The notes: generated by a model not told the origin, from the letters alone. Shown: positions 35,787 through 45,046, numbered from the stretch's first letter. The stretch: 64,000 bases of DNA from Oscillospiraceae bacterium (GCA_017414435.1 JAFQMN010000002.1:62001-126000); one strand, 5' to 3'. Made by a program: numbers and translations.

Positions 35787-36119
35787 ATGAAACATTTAAA
35801 ATTTTTATTCATTTTTTCTATCACTTCTATTCTTTTTTTGAATTTTTCTTTGTTTGCAAAAGAGTTGCCAACAAAAGCAATAAATGATAATGTAACAGAA
35901 AATATACCTTCCAGCAACCCTGTTCAAGCCCAAGCCCCTGCAGCTACAGAGTCTATAGCTACAGAATCTTCTAGATTAATAAATGATTTTAATTTTACTC
36001 AATTACCTCAAACTGGTAAAAAAACGCCCTCTATAGCTTTATTAAATGTTCTTTTAACCTTAATAATTAGTGTTATATTGTTAAAAAATAAATTTAATTT
36101 AAAAAAATTATCTCTTTGA
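35787..36119 (+). CDS. Small LPxTG-anchored surface protein (110 aa)
   Basis: The protein has 110 residues. A signal peptide occupies residues 1-24 (basic start, hydrophobic core, LFAK end). It is followed by a short Pro/Ala/Ser/Thr-rich, low-complexity segment, then LPQTG at residues 73-77, a hydrophobic helix (81-99) and a lysine-rich tail. This is the complete sortase sorting signal. The mature exposed part is only about 50 residues, too small for an adhesin domain. No sortase gene is in the window. AAAGGGG precedes the ATG. Confidence 0.8.
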   Translation: MKHLKFLFIFSITSILFLNFSLFAKELPTKAINDNVTENIPSSNPVQAQAPAATESIATESSRLINDFNFTQLPQTGKKTPSIALLNVLLTLIISVILLKNKFNLKKLSL

Positions 36120-36122
36120 GTG

Positions 36123-36151
36123 TTGACATACTTAAAAATCTATGTTAGACT
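36123..36151 (+). promoter_or_regulatory. tRNA promoter
   Basis: TTGACA (36123-36128), 17 bases, TAGACT (36146-36151) with an extended TG. It lies 50 bases before tRNA-Met. Confidence 0.75.
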
Positions 36152-36200
36152 TTGTAGGTAGTATTGTTGGTTGAATTATTAAATGGCCACTTTTAGGTGT

Positions 36201-36277
36201 GGCGGTATAGCTCAGTTGGCTAGAGCATTCGGTTCATACCCGGAGTGTCGTTGGTTCAAATCCAACTACCGCTACCA
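36201..36277 (+). tRNA. tRNA-Met (CAT)
   Basis: A cloverleaf with acceptor GGCGGTA/TACCGCT, D arm AGCTCAGTTGGCTAGAGC, anticodon loop TTCATAC and the T arm with GGTTCAAATCC. CCA is encoded. The G at position 1 pairs with position 72, which favours the elongator over the initiator tRNA. Confidence 0.93.
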
Positions 36278-36280
36278 TTT

Positions 36281-36355
36281 GGTCCGTTGGTCAAGAGGTT
36301 AAGACACCGCCCTTTCACGGCGGTATCGGGGGTTCAATTCCCCCACGGATCACCA
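36281..36355 (+). tRNA. tRNA-Glu (TTC)
   Basis: Acceptor GGTCCGT/ACGGATC, anticodon loop with TTC, T arm GGGGGTTCAATTCCCCC and encoded CCA. It follows tRNA-Met by three bases and probably shares its promoter. Confidence 0.93.
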
Positions 36356-36367
36356 TTTGTTTTGTGC

Positions 36368-36398
36368 TTCGATATATATTGAGGCATTTTTTTACGAA
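36368..36398 (+). terminator. Terminator of the tRNA pair
   Basis: Six-base stem TGCTTC/GAGGCA with one G-U pair, a ten-base loop, then a run of seven Ts. Confidence 0.6.
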
Positions 36399-36466
36399 AT
36401 TTTACATCGCTAAAATATTTAATGTTAGCTTTACATACCATAACATTTTGCGGAGGTTGATATTTA

Positions 36467-36703
36467 GTGAACACTTTCCAAAAATTATGCTCGGTGCTAA
36501 ATCAGCAGTTTGGAATTGCAGAGCAAACAATTGAACCCAGCACACAAATAGAAAATTTAAATATGGATTCTTTAGAACTAGTAGATTTAATTATGGCTTT
36601 AGAACAAACGTTTAATATAGAAATTGACGATGAAAAAATTAGTCATGCTAAAACAATTGGAGATGTTGTTAAACTTATAGACTCCGAATGCTCCGAAAAT
36701 TAA
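36467..36703 (+). CDS. acpP: Acyl carrier protein
   Basis: This is an acidic four-helix protein of 78 residues with the phosphopantetheine-attachment motif 'NMDSLELVDLIMALEQ' (Ser 35). It carries growing acyl chains in fatty-acid synthesis. The GTG start follows GGAGG by ten bases. No fab genes are adjacent; it stands as a lone acp next to a MobV-type gene, so it might be a second, specialised ACP. Confidence 0.9.
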   Translation: MNTFQKLCSVLNQQFGIAEQTIEPSTQIENLNMDSLELVDLIMALEQTFNIEIDDEKISHAKTIGDVVKLIDSECSEN

Positions 36704-36725
36704 ACTCAGTTCAAGGAGGGATTTT

Positions 36726-37736
36726 TTGGCTTCGCTCATTTGTTTAAACAATAAAAATAAATTTTGCGATCTACTGCCAACTCAAATGCACAATCAACGC
36801 GAAAATCTCTCAGACGATCTTATTTTTGATCATAGCCGTTCAAATTTAAATTACCGCTTAAGCTTAGAAGACATTATCCCTATAGACCCCACTTTAGAAT
36901 ATGAATATGAATATAACAAAATAATAAAAAAATTCTATAAAGGTCAACGTGCTGTTCGTAAAGATGCAACGGTAATGTGTTCTTTGCGGGTTACTTCTAA
37001 TAAAAGCTTCTTTGAAGCTCAAGATGATATTCAAATACAAAAATTTTTTAGATGTAATTATAACTTTTTAATATCTTATTTTGGTGCAGAAAAAGTGATT
37101 GATGCTGTTGTGCATATGGACGAACGTATTCCTCATATGCATTTTTGCTTTGTGCCTTTAACTAAAGATGGTCGGCTTTGTGCCAAAACAATTTTCGACC
37201 GAAAAGGACTAACTTTACTGCACGCCAGAGCTTTGGCTAGTATAAGAGAAAACGGCTTTAATATAACAAAATCCGACGAGGTTTTAAAACCCCTTAAAAT
37301 GGCAGAAGATCTAAAACGCAGTATTCTTACAAAAGAAGTTCAAAAATTAGAAAATAAATTAAATGAATATAAAGACATCGATATCAAAGTAAAATCAATC
37401 GATGACATTCCTTTTAGGCGCAGTAAAATCCCATTTCGTGGCGAATCTGTGATTTTAACCGATGAAAACTTTAGCCAAATGCGCAATATTGCTCGATTCG
37501 GCATGACTTTTAAAAATGATTTTGACAAGCTTACCAAAGAAAATGAACATCTACGTAAACGTTACGATGACCACGTTCTCCTTATTAATAATCTACGCGA
37601 ACAAATTAAAGAGCTGACTAAAAATCGTGATGAACTTTTGTTAGAGGGTATGGAAATGCTTTCTACTATAAAATCTAACCAAAGTTTAAGTGAACTCTAT
37701 GAGCATGTTAAAAATTCTAAAAAACAAAAAACATAA
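36726..37736 (+). CDS. MobV/Pre-type relaxase homologue (plasmid recombination protein)
   Basis: This protein has 336 residues. The catalytic core motif of MobV relaxases is present in 'VVHMDERIPHMHFCFVP' (HxDE..PHMH, the metal-binding histidines). The N-terminal 'LNYRLS' and 'ATVMCSLRVTS' segments and a C-terminal coiled coil (residues 270-320) agree with the family. MobV enzymes nick plasmid oriT for mobilisation. No replication or other plasmid gene is seen nearby. The TTG start follows AAGGAGGG by six bases, 22 bases after acpP, so the two may be cotranscribed. It could be a plasmid remnant or a domesticated nuclease. Confidence 0.85.
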   Translation: MASLICLNNKNKFCDLLPTQMHNQRENLSDDLIFDHSRSNLNYRLSLEDIIPIDPTLEYEYEYNKIIKKFYKGQRAVRKDATVMCSLRVTSNKSFFEAQDDIQIQKFFRCNYNFLISYFGAEKVIDAVVHMDERIPHMHFCFVPLTKDGRLCAKTIFDRKGLTLLHARALASIRENGFNITKSDEVLKPLKMAEDLKRSILTKEVQKLENKLNEYKDIDIKVKSIDDIPFRRSKIPFRGESVILTDENFSQMRNIARFGMTFKNDFDKLTKENEHLRKRYDDHVLLINNLREQIKELTKNRDELLLEGMEMLSTIKSNQSLSELYEHVKNSKKQKT

Positions 37737-37760
37737 AAATTATTTACGAATACAAATAAT

Positions 37761-37795
37761 AAAAGAGAGCCGGAATTTTACTCCGGCTCTCTTTT
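37761..37795. terminator. Bidirectional terminator
   Basis: Fourteen-base stem AAAAGAGAGCCGGA/TCCGGCTCTCTTTT with a seven-base loop. It separates the MobV gene from the converging mgsA-like gene. Confidence 0.85.
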
Positions 37796-37866
37796 ATTAC
37801 AAATTTTTAATCAAACTAACAAAATAATTTAACTATTATTAAATATTAACACTATATCAAAATCCG

Positions 37867-38307
37867 TTATGCCATTGCTGGTTTCAACTTATCTAACTTT
37901 GCCAAACTCCAATTGTTCATCACCATGCGCCAATCCAAATCTCCTCTTTCTACCCCCAAAATCATCAATTCAGCTGCTGCTATATTTGTAGCTATCGGCA
38001 CTGCATAAACATCACATAAACGTTCTATTTCCACTTCGCGCTTCTCTAACTCATTTTTTGTAAAAGGATCTTTAAAAAATACTACAAGATCAACCTCATT
38101 GCATGCAATTCTAGACTCCACTTGTTGGTAGCCCCCTCTATCCCCTGCCAAAAATGCAGATACCGAACAATTGACTACACTAATAATTTTTAATCTAAGA
38201 TCTTCAGTAGAGAATAAACTATGTTTTTTTAATACACTATTATACGCTTCACAAAATCTAAGTAATAATTCCTTTTTCTTTTCATGTGCAATTAATATAA
38301 TATTCAT
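37867..38307 (-). CDS. MgsA-fold protein, probably catalytically inactive
   Basis: This protein has 146 residues and is recognisable as a methylglyoxal synthase homologue from 'ILIAHEKKKE', 'GGYQQVESRIACNEVDLVVFFKDPF' and 'YAVPIATNIAAAELMI'. Against E. coli MgsA, the catalytic Asp 71 (GGDQQ) is Tyr 60, the phosphate-binding GTTG loop is replaced, and His 98 and Asp 101 are lost; His 19 and Asp 91 are kept. Conversion of dihydroxyacetone phosphate is therefore unlikely. The fold may have a regulatory or binding role. It follows the minD-like gene by 26 bases. Confidence 0.75.
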   Translation of the reverse strand: MNIILIAHEKKKELLLRFCEAYNSVLKKHSLFSTEDLRLKIISVVNCSVSAFLAGDRGGYQQVESRIACNEVDLVVFFKDPFTKNELEKREVEIERLCDVYAVPIATNIAAAELMILGVERGDLDWRMVMNNWSLAKLDKLKPAMA

Positions 38308-38333
38308 CTACACTCCCCCTATCAATAATTTAT

Positions 38334-39059
38334 CTATTTAAACAATAGCTTCACATTCGCCCCCAAATATCTATTTGCTAAATTAAAAAGCGCCTTATAA
38401 AATTTCTTATAAGATATTAGCTTTTCAAAATCATAACTAACCACTTCTAAATTCTCCATAAATGGAATAATTGCAATAAGCTGCGCTGCAACAAAATCTA
38501 TTACTACATCCAGGTTCTCCAGATTATTTTTCTTCCACACTTTTGAGTTGAACTTGTTTATTATTAAATACCTTTTTGTTATTCCCCTCTCTTCTAATAG
38601 CCTAGATATATTTCTAGCTCCTGTTAAGCACAACTTTTCGGGGTTGGCAACAATTAAAGCATCATCAATTGTCTCTCCATTTATACACTCGTCTAAATTA
38701 AGCCCTGCCGGAGAATCTAATAAAATAAAATCATAACCCTCTAAGCTCTTTATTATTTGCTGTAGTTGATTATTTTGTATGTTTATTTTATAATTTTTAG
38801 CCGCTGCAATAAAATCTAATTTTTTATAACGGCTTGAATTTATTGCTGCTTCCACACTACAATTTCCAGTTAAAATATCACCTAAATTAAAAACGGGTTC
38901 TAACTCTTTTAAAAGCTCTTCAACAGAAGATATTCCAAAATCTAGATCTAAAATGATTACTTTTTTGCCTAAAATAGTTAAAAAAAAGCCCAGCAACACA
39001 GTTATAGTAGATTTGCCTACTCCTCCTTTCCCAGAGGTAATCAATGTTTTTTTTGCCAT
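38334..39059 (-). CDS. MinD-like ParA/MinD ATPase
   Basis: This protein has 241 residues. A deviant Walker A (SGKGGVGKSTITVLLG), 'VIILDLDFGISSVEELL', 'DFILLDSPAGLN' and a C-terminal hydrophobic/basic helix (FNLANRYLGANVKLLFK) match the MinD family, which positions division or other complexes at the membrane. The 'GDIL' and 'DDALIVANPEKLCLTGARN' segments agree. No minC, minE or divIVA is adjacent. It resembles MinD most, but a FlhG-like or other positioning ATPase is not excluded. Confidence 0.82.
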   Translation of the reverse strand: MAKKTLITSGKGGVGKSTITVLLGFFLTILGKKVIILDLDFGISSVEELLKELEPVFNLGDILTGNCSVEAAINSSRYKKLDFIAAAKNYKINIQNNQLQQIIKSLEGYDFILLDSPAGLNLDECINGETIDDALIVANPEKLCLTGARNISRLLEERGITKRYLIINKFNSKVWKKNNLENLDVVIDFVAAQLIAIIPFMENLEVVSYDFEKLISYKKFYKALFNLANRYLGANVKLLFK

Positions 39060-39189
39060 GGTTTTTCTCTCCTTTTATTATATCATATTTGCACTAAAAT
39101 TGTTATATAATTATTAAAAAAATATCAATTTTAAAATCTTTTATGCACTAATGCAATTTAAATAAACTAAAAACCGTTAAAATTTAGCT

Positions 39190-40818
39190 TTAGTTTAAAC
39201 GAACAAAAATAGTTTTAAAATTAACATAATTCACCATACCAGGCTTGCCACCCGGCATCTTTTTAACATTGCTAATTTTAGTATAATCAACTGCAACTGT
39301 TAAACTTGTTTTTGCTTTACTATTTTGTGCTGCAATCTTAGCTGCTTGCTCAATAATTTTATCATCCGGTTCATACCCTGGCTCTGATTTTAATATAACA
39401 TGTGAACCCGGTACCTTTTGAGCATGAAACCATAAATCGTTTTTCTTGGCAAATTTTAACGTCAAAAATTCATTCTGCAGATTGTTATGCCCCACAAACA
39501 CTTTAAAACCAATGCCAAGTTCCACCCCGTGCATACTAGCTTGTATTGGTCTTACTTTTCGCCTGCCTGCTCTAATGTATTTCTGTTCAATAAGCTCCTG
39601 TTTTATTCCCTCTATATCATCATTTGAATTCACCTGTTCAATATTAAAACTTAAATTGTTAAAATATTCGAGCTCTTTTTCACCTAATTCAATTAATTCC
39701 TTTAATTTTACTTCTGCTGTTTTTAGCTTTCTGTATTCTTTGTAATACTTTTCCATGTTTTGAGCACCTGTTAAATTTTCATCTAAAGCAATTGTGCATT
39801 GTGGCTGCCCTTCTTCAAAAAAATTTACCACGGTTAAGGCTTTGTCTCCTTTTTTAACTAAGTGCAAATTCGCTCCCAAAAGATCTGCACATTGCTTTTT
39901 ATAATCTTTTTCTGCACATTCTTCAAGTTCTGCCTTTTGCACGCTCAAACGGTTTTGCACTCGCGCTTTATGCATATTTATAACCATGCTTAAATCTTTA
40001 GTGCGTTGCTTAATCAAATTATCTTTGGTTTGTTTGGCCAAAAAATATTCTAACAGTTCCGAATAACTGCTAAACTGCCGCTTTATGTTCTCTGCTCCAC
40101 CAATCTCAAAAAATGGGAATTCTTTGCCATTCTCTTCTGCAATTACAACTGGTTTTGGCAACTCTTTTGAACTTAATAGCTCCGTTAAAATACTTACCGC
40201 TTCTTTGTTGGTAGACGCTAATTTTTTTAGCTGCACTCTGGTTTTTTTGCTTACTCCCTGGAGTAATGTTTCCAATTCGGTTTCTTCGATTATATTTTGT
40301 GGCTCAAATTCAAGTAAATTTATTTTTTCATTCTGCTCTAGTTTAGGGTATTTGCAGTTTGGTAAAATTTGCCTTTGTCCCTCTTTTAAAAACTTAACTG
40401 CACCTAAAATAACTTCATTTTCATCTAACAAAACAAGATTAGAATAACGGCCCATAAGTTCAACAACTAAGCAAAATCTATGGTTTTCTCCAATTTGATT
40501 CTGCGCTAAAAATTCAATATATATTATTCTATCTAGCCCTTGCTGAGCTATTTTTGTAATTTCCCCGCCCAAAATATGTTTGCGCAACAGCATGCAAAAC
40601 ATATTAGGATTAATATTACCCAATTCATGTTCTGCCGATATATACATACTCGGGCATGCAGAAGAAACATTTATAAGCAGTTTATATTCAAACCGATTCT
40701 GCTTTAGAATTAATATCAATTCCTCTTTAATCGGTTGAATAATTTTCGTGACCTTAGCTCCCACAAGCAAATGCGCTATCTCTTTTTGCAAAAAGTGTAA
40801 AAATACACCATCCACCAA
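39190..40818 (-). CDS. rqcH: RqcH/NFACT-family ribosome quality control protein
   Basis: This protein has 542 residues. The N-terminal NFACT-N part has 'MVDGVFLHFLQKEIAHLLVGAKVTKI' and 'SACPSMYIS'. The long central coiled coil runs from about residue 270 to 400. The C-terminal NFACT-R domain includes 'FAKKNDLWFHAQKVPGSHVIL'. RqcH adds C-terminal alanine tails to nascent chains on split 50S subunits and is often mis-named fibronectin-binding protein. The start is TTG or the next-codon GTG after GGGGAG; the exact first codon is uncertain. Confidence 0.9.
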   Translation of the reverse strand: MVDGVFLHFLQKEIAHLLVGAKVTKIIQPIKEELILILKQNRFEYKLLINVSSACPSMYISAEHELGNINPNMFCMLLRKHILGGEITKIAQQGLDRIIYIEFLAQNQIGENHRFCLVVELMGRYSNLVLLDENEVILGAVKFLKEGQRQILPNCKYPKLEQNEKINLLEFEPQNIIEETELETLLQGVSKKTRVQLKKLASTNKEAVSILTELLSSKELPKPVVIAEENGKEFPFFEIGGAENIKRQFSSYSELLEYFLAKQTKDNLIKQRTKDLSMVINMHKARVQNRLSVQKAELEECAEKDYKKQCADLLGANLHLVKKGDKALTVVNFFEEGQPQCTIALDENLTGAQNMEKYYKEYRKLKTAEVKLKELIELGEKELEYFNNLSFNIEQVNSNDDIEGIKQELIEQKYIRAGRRKVRPIQASMHGVELGIGFKVFVGHNNLQNEFLTLKFAKKNDLWFHAQKVPGSHVILKSEPGYEPDDKIIEQAAKIAAQNSKAKTSLTVAVDYTKISNVKKMPGGKPGMVNYVNFKTIFVRLN

Positions 40819-40842
40819 TTTCTCCCCACTCGCTTTCTGTTC

Positions 40843-42513
40843 TTACATAACCTCTGGTGCCGAAATTTTAAGCAATTCAAGCCCATTCTGCAAGGTTTGC
40901 TTTACAGCTTTACAAAGCTCTAACCGTACCTTAAAAACTTCGTTAGATTCGGTTAAAACTCGGCATTCGTTATAAAATTTATGAAATTTAGTTGCGAGCT
41001 CTAATAAATACTTATTTACCAAAGATGGATCTAAATTAAGCGCTGCACTTTTAATTACCTCTGGAAAAGTCATCAAACTCTTTATTAAATCTAACTCCGG
41101 CTCACATTCTAATTTAGATTCTATTTGCGGTTTATTCTGTGTGTTTTTTATTAAACTGCATATTCTGGCATGTGCATATTGAATATAATAAATTGGGTTT
41201 TTTGCCGATTGTTCAACAGCCAGGTTCAAATCAAAATCAAGGTGCGAACCTGCCTCCCTAAATCCAAAAAAGAACCTCGCCGCATCTATAGGCACTTCAT
41301 CTAAAAGCTCAGCAAGCGTTACAGACTTCCCTGTTCTCTTGCTCATCTTAACAACTTCACCATCTCTAATTAACCTAACAACCTGCATAATAACTACCTT
41401 AAATTTATCTGGATCAATTCCTAAATCAAAAAATGCATGTTGCAATCTTTCAATATGCCCATGATGATCTGCACCTAAAATGTTAATAGCCTCATCAAAA
41501 CCTCTGGTTACAAATTTATTATATCCATAAGCTATATCCGCTGCAAAATAGGTGTAATTGCCATTAGCTCTAACCAGCACTTCATCTTTGTCGCCATCTT
41601 TGGCACCACTAAATCTGTACCAAACCGCGCCATCTTTTTTATAGGTCAAGCCTTTTTTTGTCAGCTTTTCAATTACTTCTTGCACACAACCGTTTTTATG
41701 TAAATATGTCTCACTAAACCACACATCATAATTAACTCTATAAAGATCAAGCGTTTCTTTTATTGCTGCAATATTCTTTGGCAAAGCATAATCCACCAAA
41801 ATTTGTTCGCGTTCAGCCGCCGGTAAATCTATGAGCTTAGTACCGTTTTCTTTAATAAACTCACGCACGAGTGTAATCACATCTTCTCCGTGGTAACCAT
41901 CTTCGGGGAAGCAAACTGCATCTTGCCCTTTAACCTCCTGCACAAAACGAGCATCCAAAGATTTTTTAAATACTTCAATTTGATTCCCGGCATCATTAAT
42001 ATAAAATTCTTTTGTAACCTCAAACCCCGCTTTTTGCATAACACTGCTCAAACAATCACCCAAAGCACCCCCTCTGGCATTACCCAAATGCATTGGTCCT
42101 GTGGGGTTGGCAGAAACAAATTCAATAATAACTTGCTTTCCATTGCCAACATTAACCGTGCCATAATCCGCTTTTGCTTCTAAAATTTGCCACAAAGTTT
42201 TGTTATAAAATTCTGTGGATAATTTAAAATTCAAAAAGCCATTTTTAAAATTAACAGAGCTAAATTCCGTCTGCGATAAATCAAAATCCTTTAAAATCAG
42301 CTCGGCAAGTTCTTGTGGCGACATTTTAAACTTTTTGGCACAAAATAATGCAACATTCGATGCAAAATCCCCAAACGGTTTATTTGGTGTATATTCAACC
42401 AAAAAGCCATCAAACTCAGCTTCTGGCAATTCTTTTGCCTCTATAGCTCTTGTAAGCTGCAATGTTAAAATCTGCTCTATCTTTTCTTTTAAACTAGATA
42501 TAAAATTCAGCAT
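40843..42513 (-). CDS. argS: Arginyl-tRNA synthetase
   Basis: This is a class I synthetase of 556 residues. The HIGH motif is 'EFVSANPTGPMHLGNARGGALGD' (HLGN), and the 'KMSKRTGKSVTLAEL' motif is present (a proper KMSKR). The N-terminal Add-1 domain ('YTPNKPFGDFASNVALFCAKKF') and the C-terminal DALR anticodon domain ('IQYAHARICSLI') are in place. It starts immediately after the stop of the DUF1934-like gene. Confidence 0.96.
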   Translation of the reverse strand: MLNFISSLKEKIEQILTLQLTRAIEAKELPEAEFDGFLVEYTPNKPFGDFASNVALFCAKKFKMSPQELAELILKDFDLSQTEFSSVNFKNGFLNFKLSTEFYNKTLWQILEAKADYGTVNVGNGKQVIIEFVSANPTGPMHLGNARGGALGDCLSSVMQKAGFEVTKEFYINDAGNQIEVFKKSLDARFVQEVKGQDAVCFPEDGYHGEDVITLVREFIKENGTKLIDLPAAEREQILVDYALPKNIAAIKETLDLYRVNYDVWFSETYLHKNGCVQEVIEKLTKKGLTYKKDGAVWYRFSGAKDGDKDEVLVRANGNYTYFAADIAYGYNKFVTRGFDEAINILGADHHGHIERLQHAFFDLGIDPDKFKVVIMQVVRLIRDGEVVKMSKRTGKSVTLAELLDEVPIDAARFFFGFREAGSHLDFDLNLAVEQSAKNPIYYIQYAHARICSLIKNTQNKPQIESKLECEPELDLIKSLMTFPEVIKSAALNLDPSLVNKYLLELATKFHKFYNECRVLTESNEVFKVRLELCKAVKQTLQNGLELLKISAPEVM

Positions 42514-42996
42514 CTATTCTTTCTCTCCTTCAATATATTTTGATATTGTTATTTTTATATGATTTTTGCTTGTGGCCATTGAATTTACATCCAGCTGATA
42601 CTTAAATTCAATAGTGCCACCATCTTCAAAAATAGAGGCTTGCACAACTTCACCCCAAATGCCAATATCTAAACTTCCATACGGTGTACTATATAAACAA
42701 TCCGTACTTTTGCCCACTTCTATAGGTAATATTGTGCTTATTTTGCCCTCTTTTATCACTGTCACTTTATATTCCCCTGCTTCTTCTTTTAATTCAATTC
42801 TTGTTGTGCAGTAATAATTTTTATAATCATCTAGTTCATCATATTCTAAAATATAAGTATCTGCTTTTTTACAAAATTCGCCATAAGTTAAGATCTCACT
42901 GCATTCCGGTTCTTTAGCCACTTTTCCTAAAATATCTATTGGTCGCTGGTTAATTTCAACTTTTATAAATGCCTTTTGCATTTTTTCTTTCATCAT
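42514..42996 (-). CDS. DUF1934-like small beta-barrel protein
   Basis: This protein has 160 residues. 'EILTYGEFCKKADTYILEYDE' near the start, 'TRIELKEEAGEYKVTVIKEGKI' and 'TPYGSLDIGIWGEVVQASI' match the DUF1934/YwiB family, calycin-like barrels usually located next to argS, as here. The function of the family is unknown. The gene ends directly at the argS start and begins 19 bases after recG. Confidence 0.8.
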   Translation of the reverse strand: MMKEKMQKAFIKVEINQRPIDILGKVAKEPECSEILTYGEFCKKADTYILEYDELDDYKNYYCTTRIELKEEAGEYKVTVIKEGKISTILPIEVGKSTDCLYSTPYGSLDIGIWGEVVQASIFEDGGTIEFKYQLDVNSMATSKNHIKITISKYIEGEKE

Positions 42997-43015
42997 TTCG
43001 CACTTCCTTAGCTCT

Positions 43016-45046
43016 TTAATTGTTAACTAACTTCTGCTCTAAATAAGTTTTAATGTAATTATTTTTTTCTTGTTTTAGTAAGCCATCTACCTCTAAAATT
43101 TCTTTTGCTATGTTTTTAGCAGTTAATAACCCGTTAATATCTTGCATAAATCGCGCTGTTTTAAAATTAAAAGCTCCATGTTGCTTTGTACCTAAAAATT
43201 CACCCGGCCCTCTGCTTTTTAAATCATACTCGGCAATTTCAAAACCATTATTATGACGGCACATAAATGTAAGTCTTTCTTTTACTTTTTGCGTTTTAAC
43301 ATCAGAAAGTAAAACACAATAAGATTGTTGCGTTCCTCTGCCAATTCGTCCTCTCAATTGGTGTAATTGCGCCAAACCAAAGCAATCCGCATTTTCAATC
43401 AGCATCACAGTAGCATTAGCAATATCTATTCCCACCTCAATTACAGTGGTAGAAACCAAAACCTGAAGTTTGTTTTGTTTAAACTCCTCCATTATTTCAT
43501 CTTTTTTCTCTGAGGTTTGTTTACCATGAATACACGCAACTGTATAATCTTTAAACGCTCCTTTTTTTAGCTCTTCTGCATACTTAATTGCCGCTTTGCT
43601 AGCTTTTGATGTTGCCTCTTCCAATTCTTCTTGTTCAATTAACGGGCAAATAATATAGCATTGATGCCCACAATCCAACTCTTTTTTTATAAACGAATAT
43701 ATCCTATCTCTGTAACTGCTATCCACAAGGTACGTTTTTATCGGTATGCGTGTTTTTGGCATCTCATCAATCACCGAAATATCTAAATTATCATACATAA
43801 TCATAGCTAACGTTCTGGGAATCGGCGTTGCAGACATAACCAATGTATGAGGATTCTGCCCTTTATTACTCAGTTTTTCACGCTGTTTAACCCCAAATTT
43901 ATGTTGCTCATCTGTTATAACTAGTCCTAAATTAAAGAATTCAACATAATCAGAAAGCAATGCATGCGTGCCCACCAAACAATCAATTTCTCCCAATTGT
44001 AGCCTTAGAGCAATATCTCGTTTCTCTTTTACTTTCTTTGCACTGCAAATACATTCAACTTTTATTCCTAATTCTTTTAAAATATTATCAAGATAATTAT
44101 AATGCTGCAACGCTAAAAGTTCTGTTGGCGCCATAACCGCCGCCTGAAACCCACTCTTGCAAACAGCAAAAATAGCTGCCGCTGCCACAAAGGTTTTGCC
44201 GCACCCCACATCACCTTGAACTAACCTGTTCATCGCCTTGCCTTGTTTCATATCTCCAAATATTTCATCAATTACCTTTAGCTGAGCGTTTGTAGGTTCA
44301 AAATCAACTGTTTGTAAAAATTCGTTTAAGTTAACATCTTTAATTATAACTTTATTAGTTTGCTCATTAGCCACACGCTGTTTTAAAAGCCCAATATTAA
44401 ACATAATAAGTTCATCCATTGCAAGCCTTTGCCCCGCTACCTTTAACGCTTCTTTATTTTTAGGAAAGTGTATATTCTTCATAGCATACTCAAATGTAGC
44501 TAAACTTAGTCCTCTGCAAAATTTAAGTGGCATAAAATCTGGCACTTGCTGCAAAAGTGTTAAAGCTTCTGCAACATTTAAAGCCACAATCTTCGAGCTT
44601 AGCCCTGCGGTAAGGCTGTAGATCGGCCGCATTCTAAGTTCATGTAAAGTACTTTCATAATCTATAAGATTCATCTCTGCAAATCTGCCTACTTTTGTCA
44701 CTCTGCCAAAAAATACATATTCGCCACCAACTTTTATCTGGTTAAAAGTATAAAATAAATTGAACAGCTTTATATCTACCTCCTGCCTACCATCTGCCGC
44801 GCGTATTGTATACATGTTTAAATTCGCTCTCAGCCTTGTTGCACTTTTGCTTAGTACCATAGCTTTAACCGCAAATAATTCACCAGGTTTAAGTTCACTT
44901 ATTAAAACACTAGAGGTAAAATCTATATATCCTCTAGGTATATGCCAAAGCAGATCATTTATGCTATATATTCCTAGTCTGTTATACTGTTGTTCCCGCT
45001 TTTTGCCAACATTCCTTAAGCAACAAATCCCATCAAAAATCTTCAT
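43016..45046 (-). CDS. recG: ATP-dependent DNA helicase RecG
   Basis: RecG remodels stalled replication forks and Holliday junctions. The protein has 676 residues. An N-terminal wedge/OB domain (residues 55-150) precedes the helicase core: 'RLVQGDVGCGKTFVAAAAIF' (motif I), 'VITDEQHKFGVKQRE' (DEQH), 'LVMSATPIPRTLAMIMYDNLD' and 'QLRGRIGRGTQQSYC'. The final 'GPGEFLGTKQHG' is diagnostic for RecG. It is the first gene of recG-DUF1934-argS-rqcH. Confidence 0.96.
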   Translation of the reverse strand: MKIFDGICCLRNVGKKREQQYNRLGIYSINDLLWHIPRGYIDFTSSVLISELKPGELFAVKAMVLSKSATRLRANLNMYTIRAADGRQEVDIKLFNLFYTFNQIKVGGEYVFFGRVTKVGRFAEMNLIDYESTLHELRMRPIYSLTAGLSSKIVALNVAEALTLLQQVPDFMPLKFCRGLSLATFEYAMKNIHFPKNKEALKVAGQRLAMDELIMFNIGLLKQRVANEQTNKVIIKDVNLNEFLQTVDFEPTNAQLKVIDEIFGDMKQGKAMNRLVQGDVGCGKTFVAAAAIFAVCKSGFQAAVMAPTELLALQHYNYLDNILKELGIKVECICSAKKVKEKRDIALRLQLGEIDCLVGTHALLSDYVEFFNLGLVITDEQHKFGVKQREKLSNKGQNPHTLVMSATPIPRTLAMIMYDNLDISVIDEMPKTRIPIKTYLVDSSYRDRIYSFIKKELDCGHQCYIICPLIEQEELEEATSKASKAAIKYAEELKKGAFKDYTVACIHGKQTSEKKDEIMEEFKQNKLQVLVSTTVIEVGIDIANATVMLIENADCFGLAQLHQLRGRIGRGTQQSYCVLLSDVKTQKVKERLTFMCRHNNGFEIAEYDLKSRGPGEFLGTKQHGAFNFKTARFMQDINGLLTAKNIAKEILEVDGLLKQEKNNYIKTYLEQKLVNN

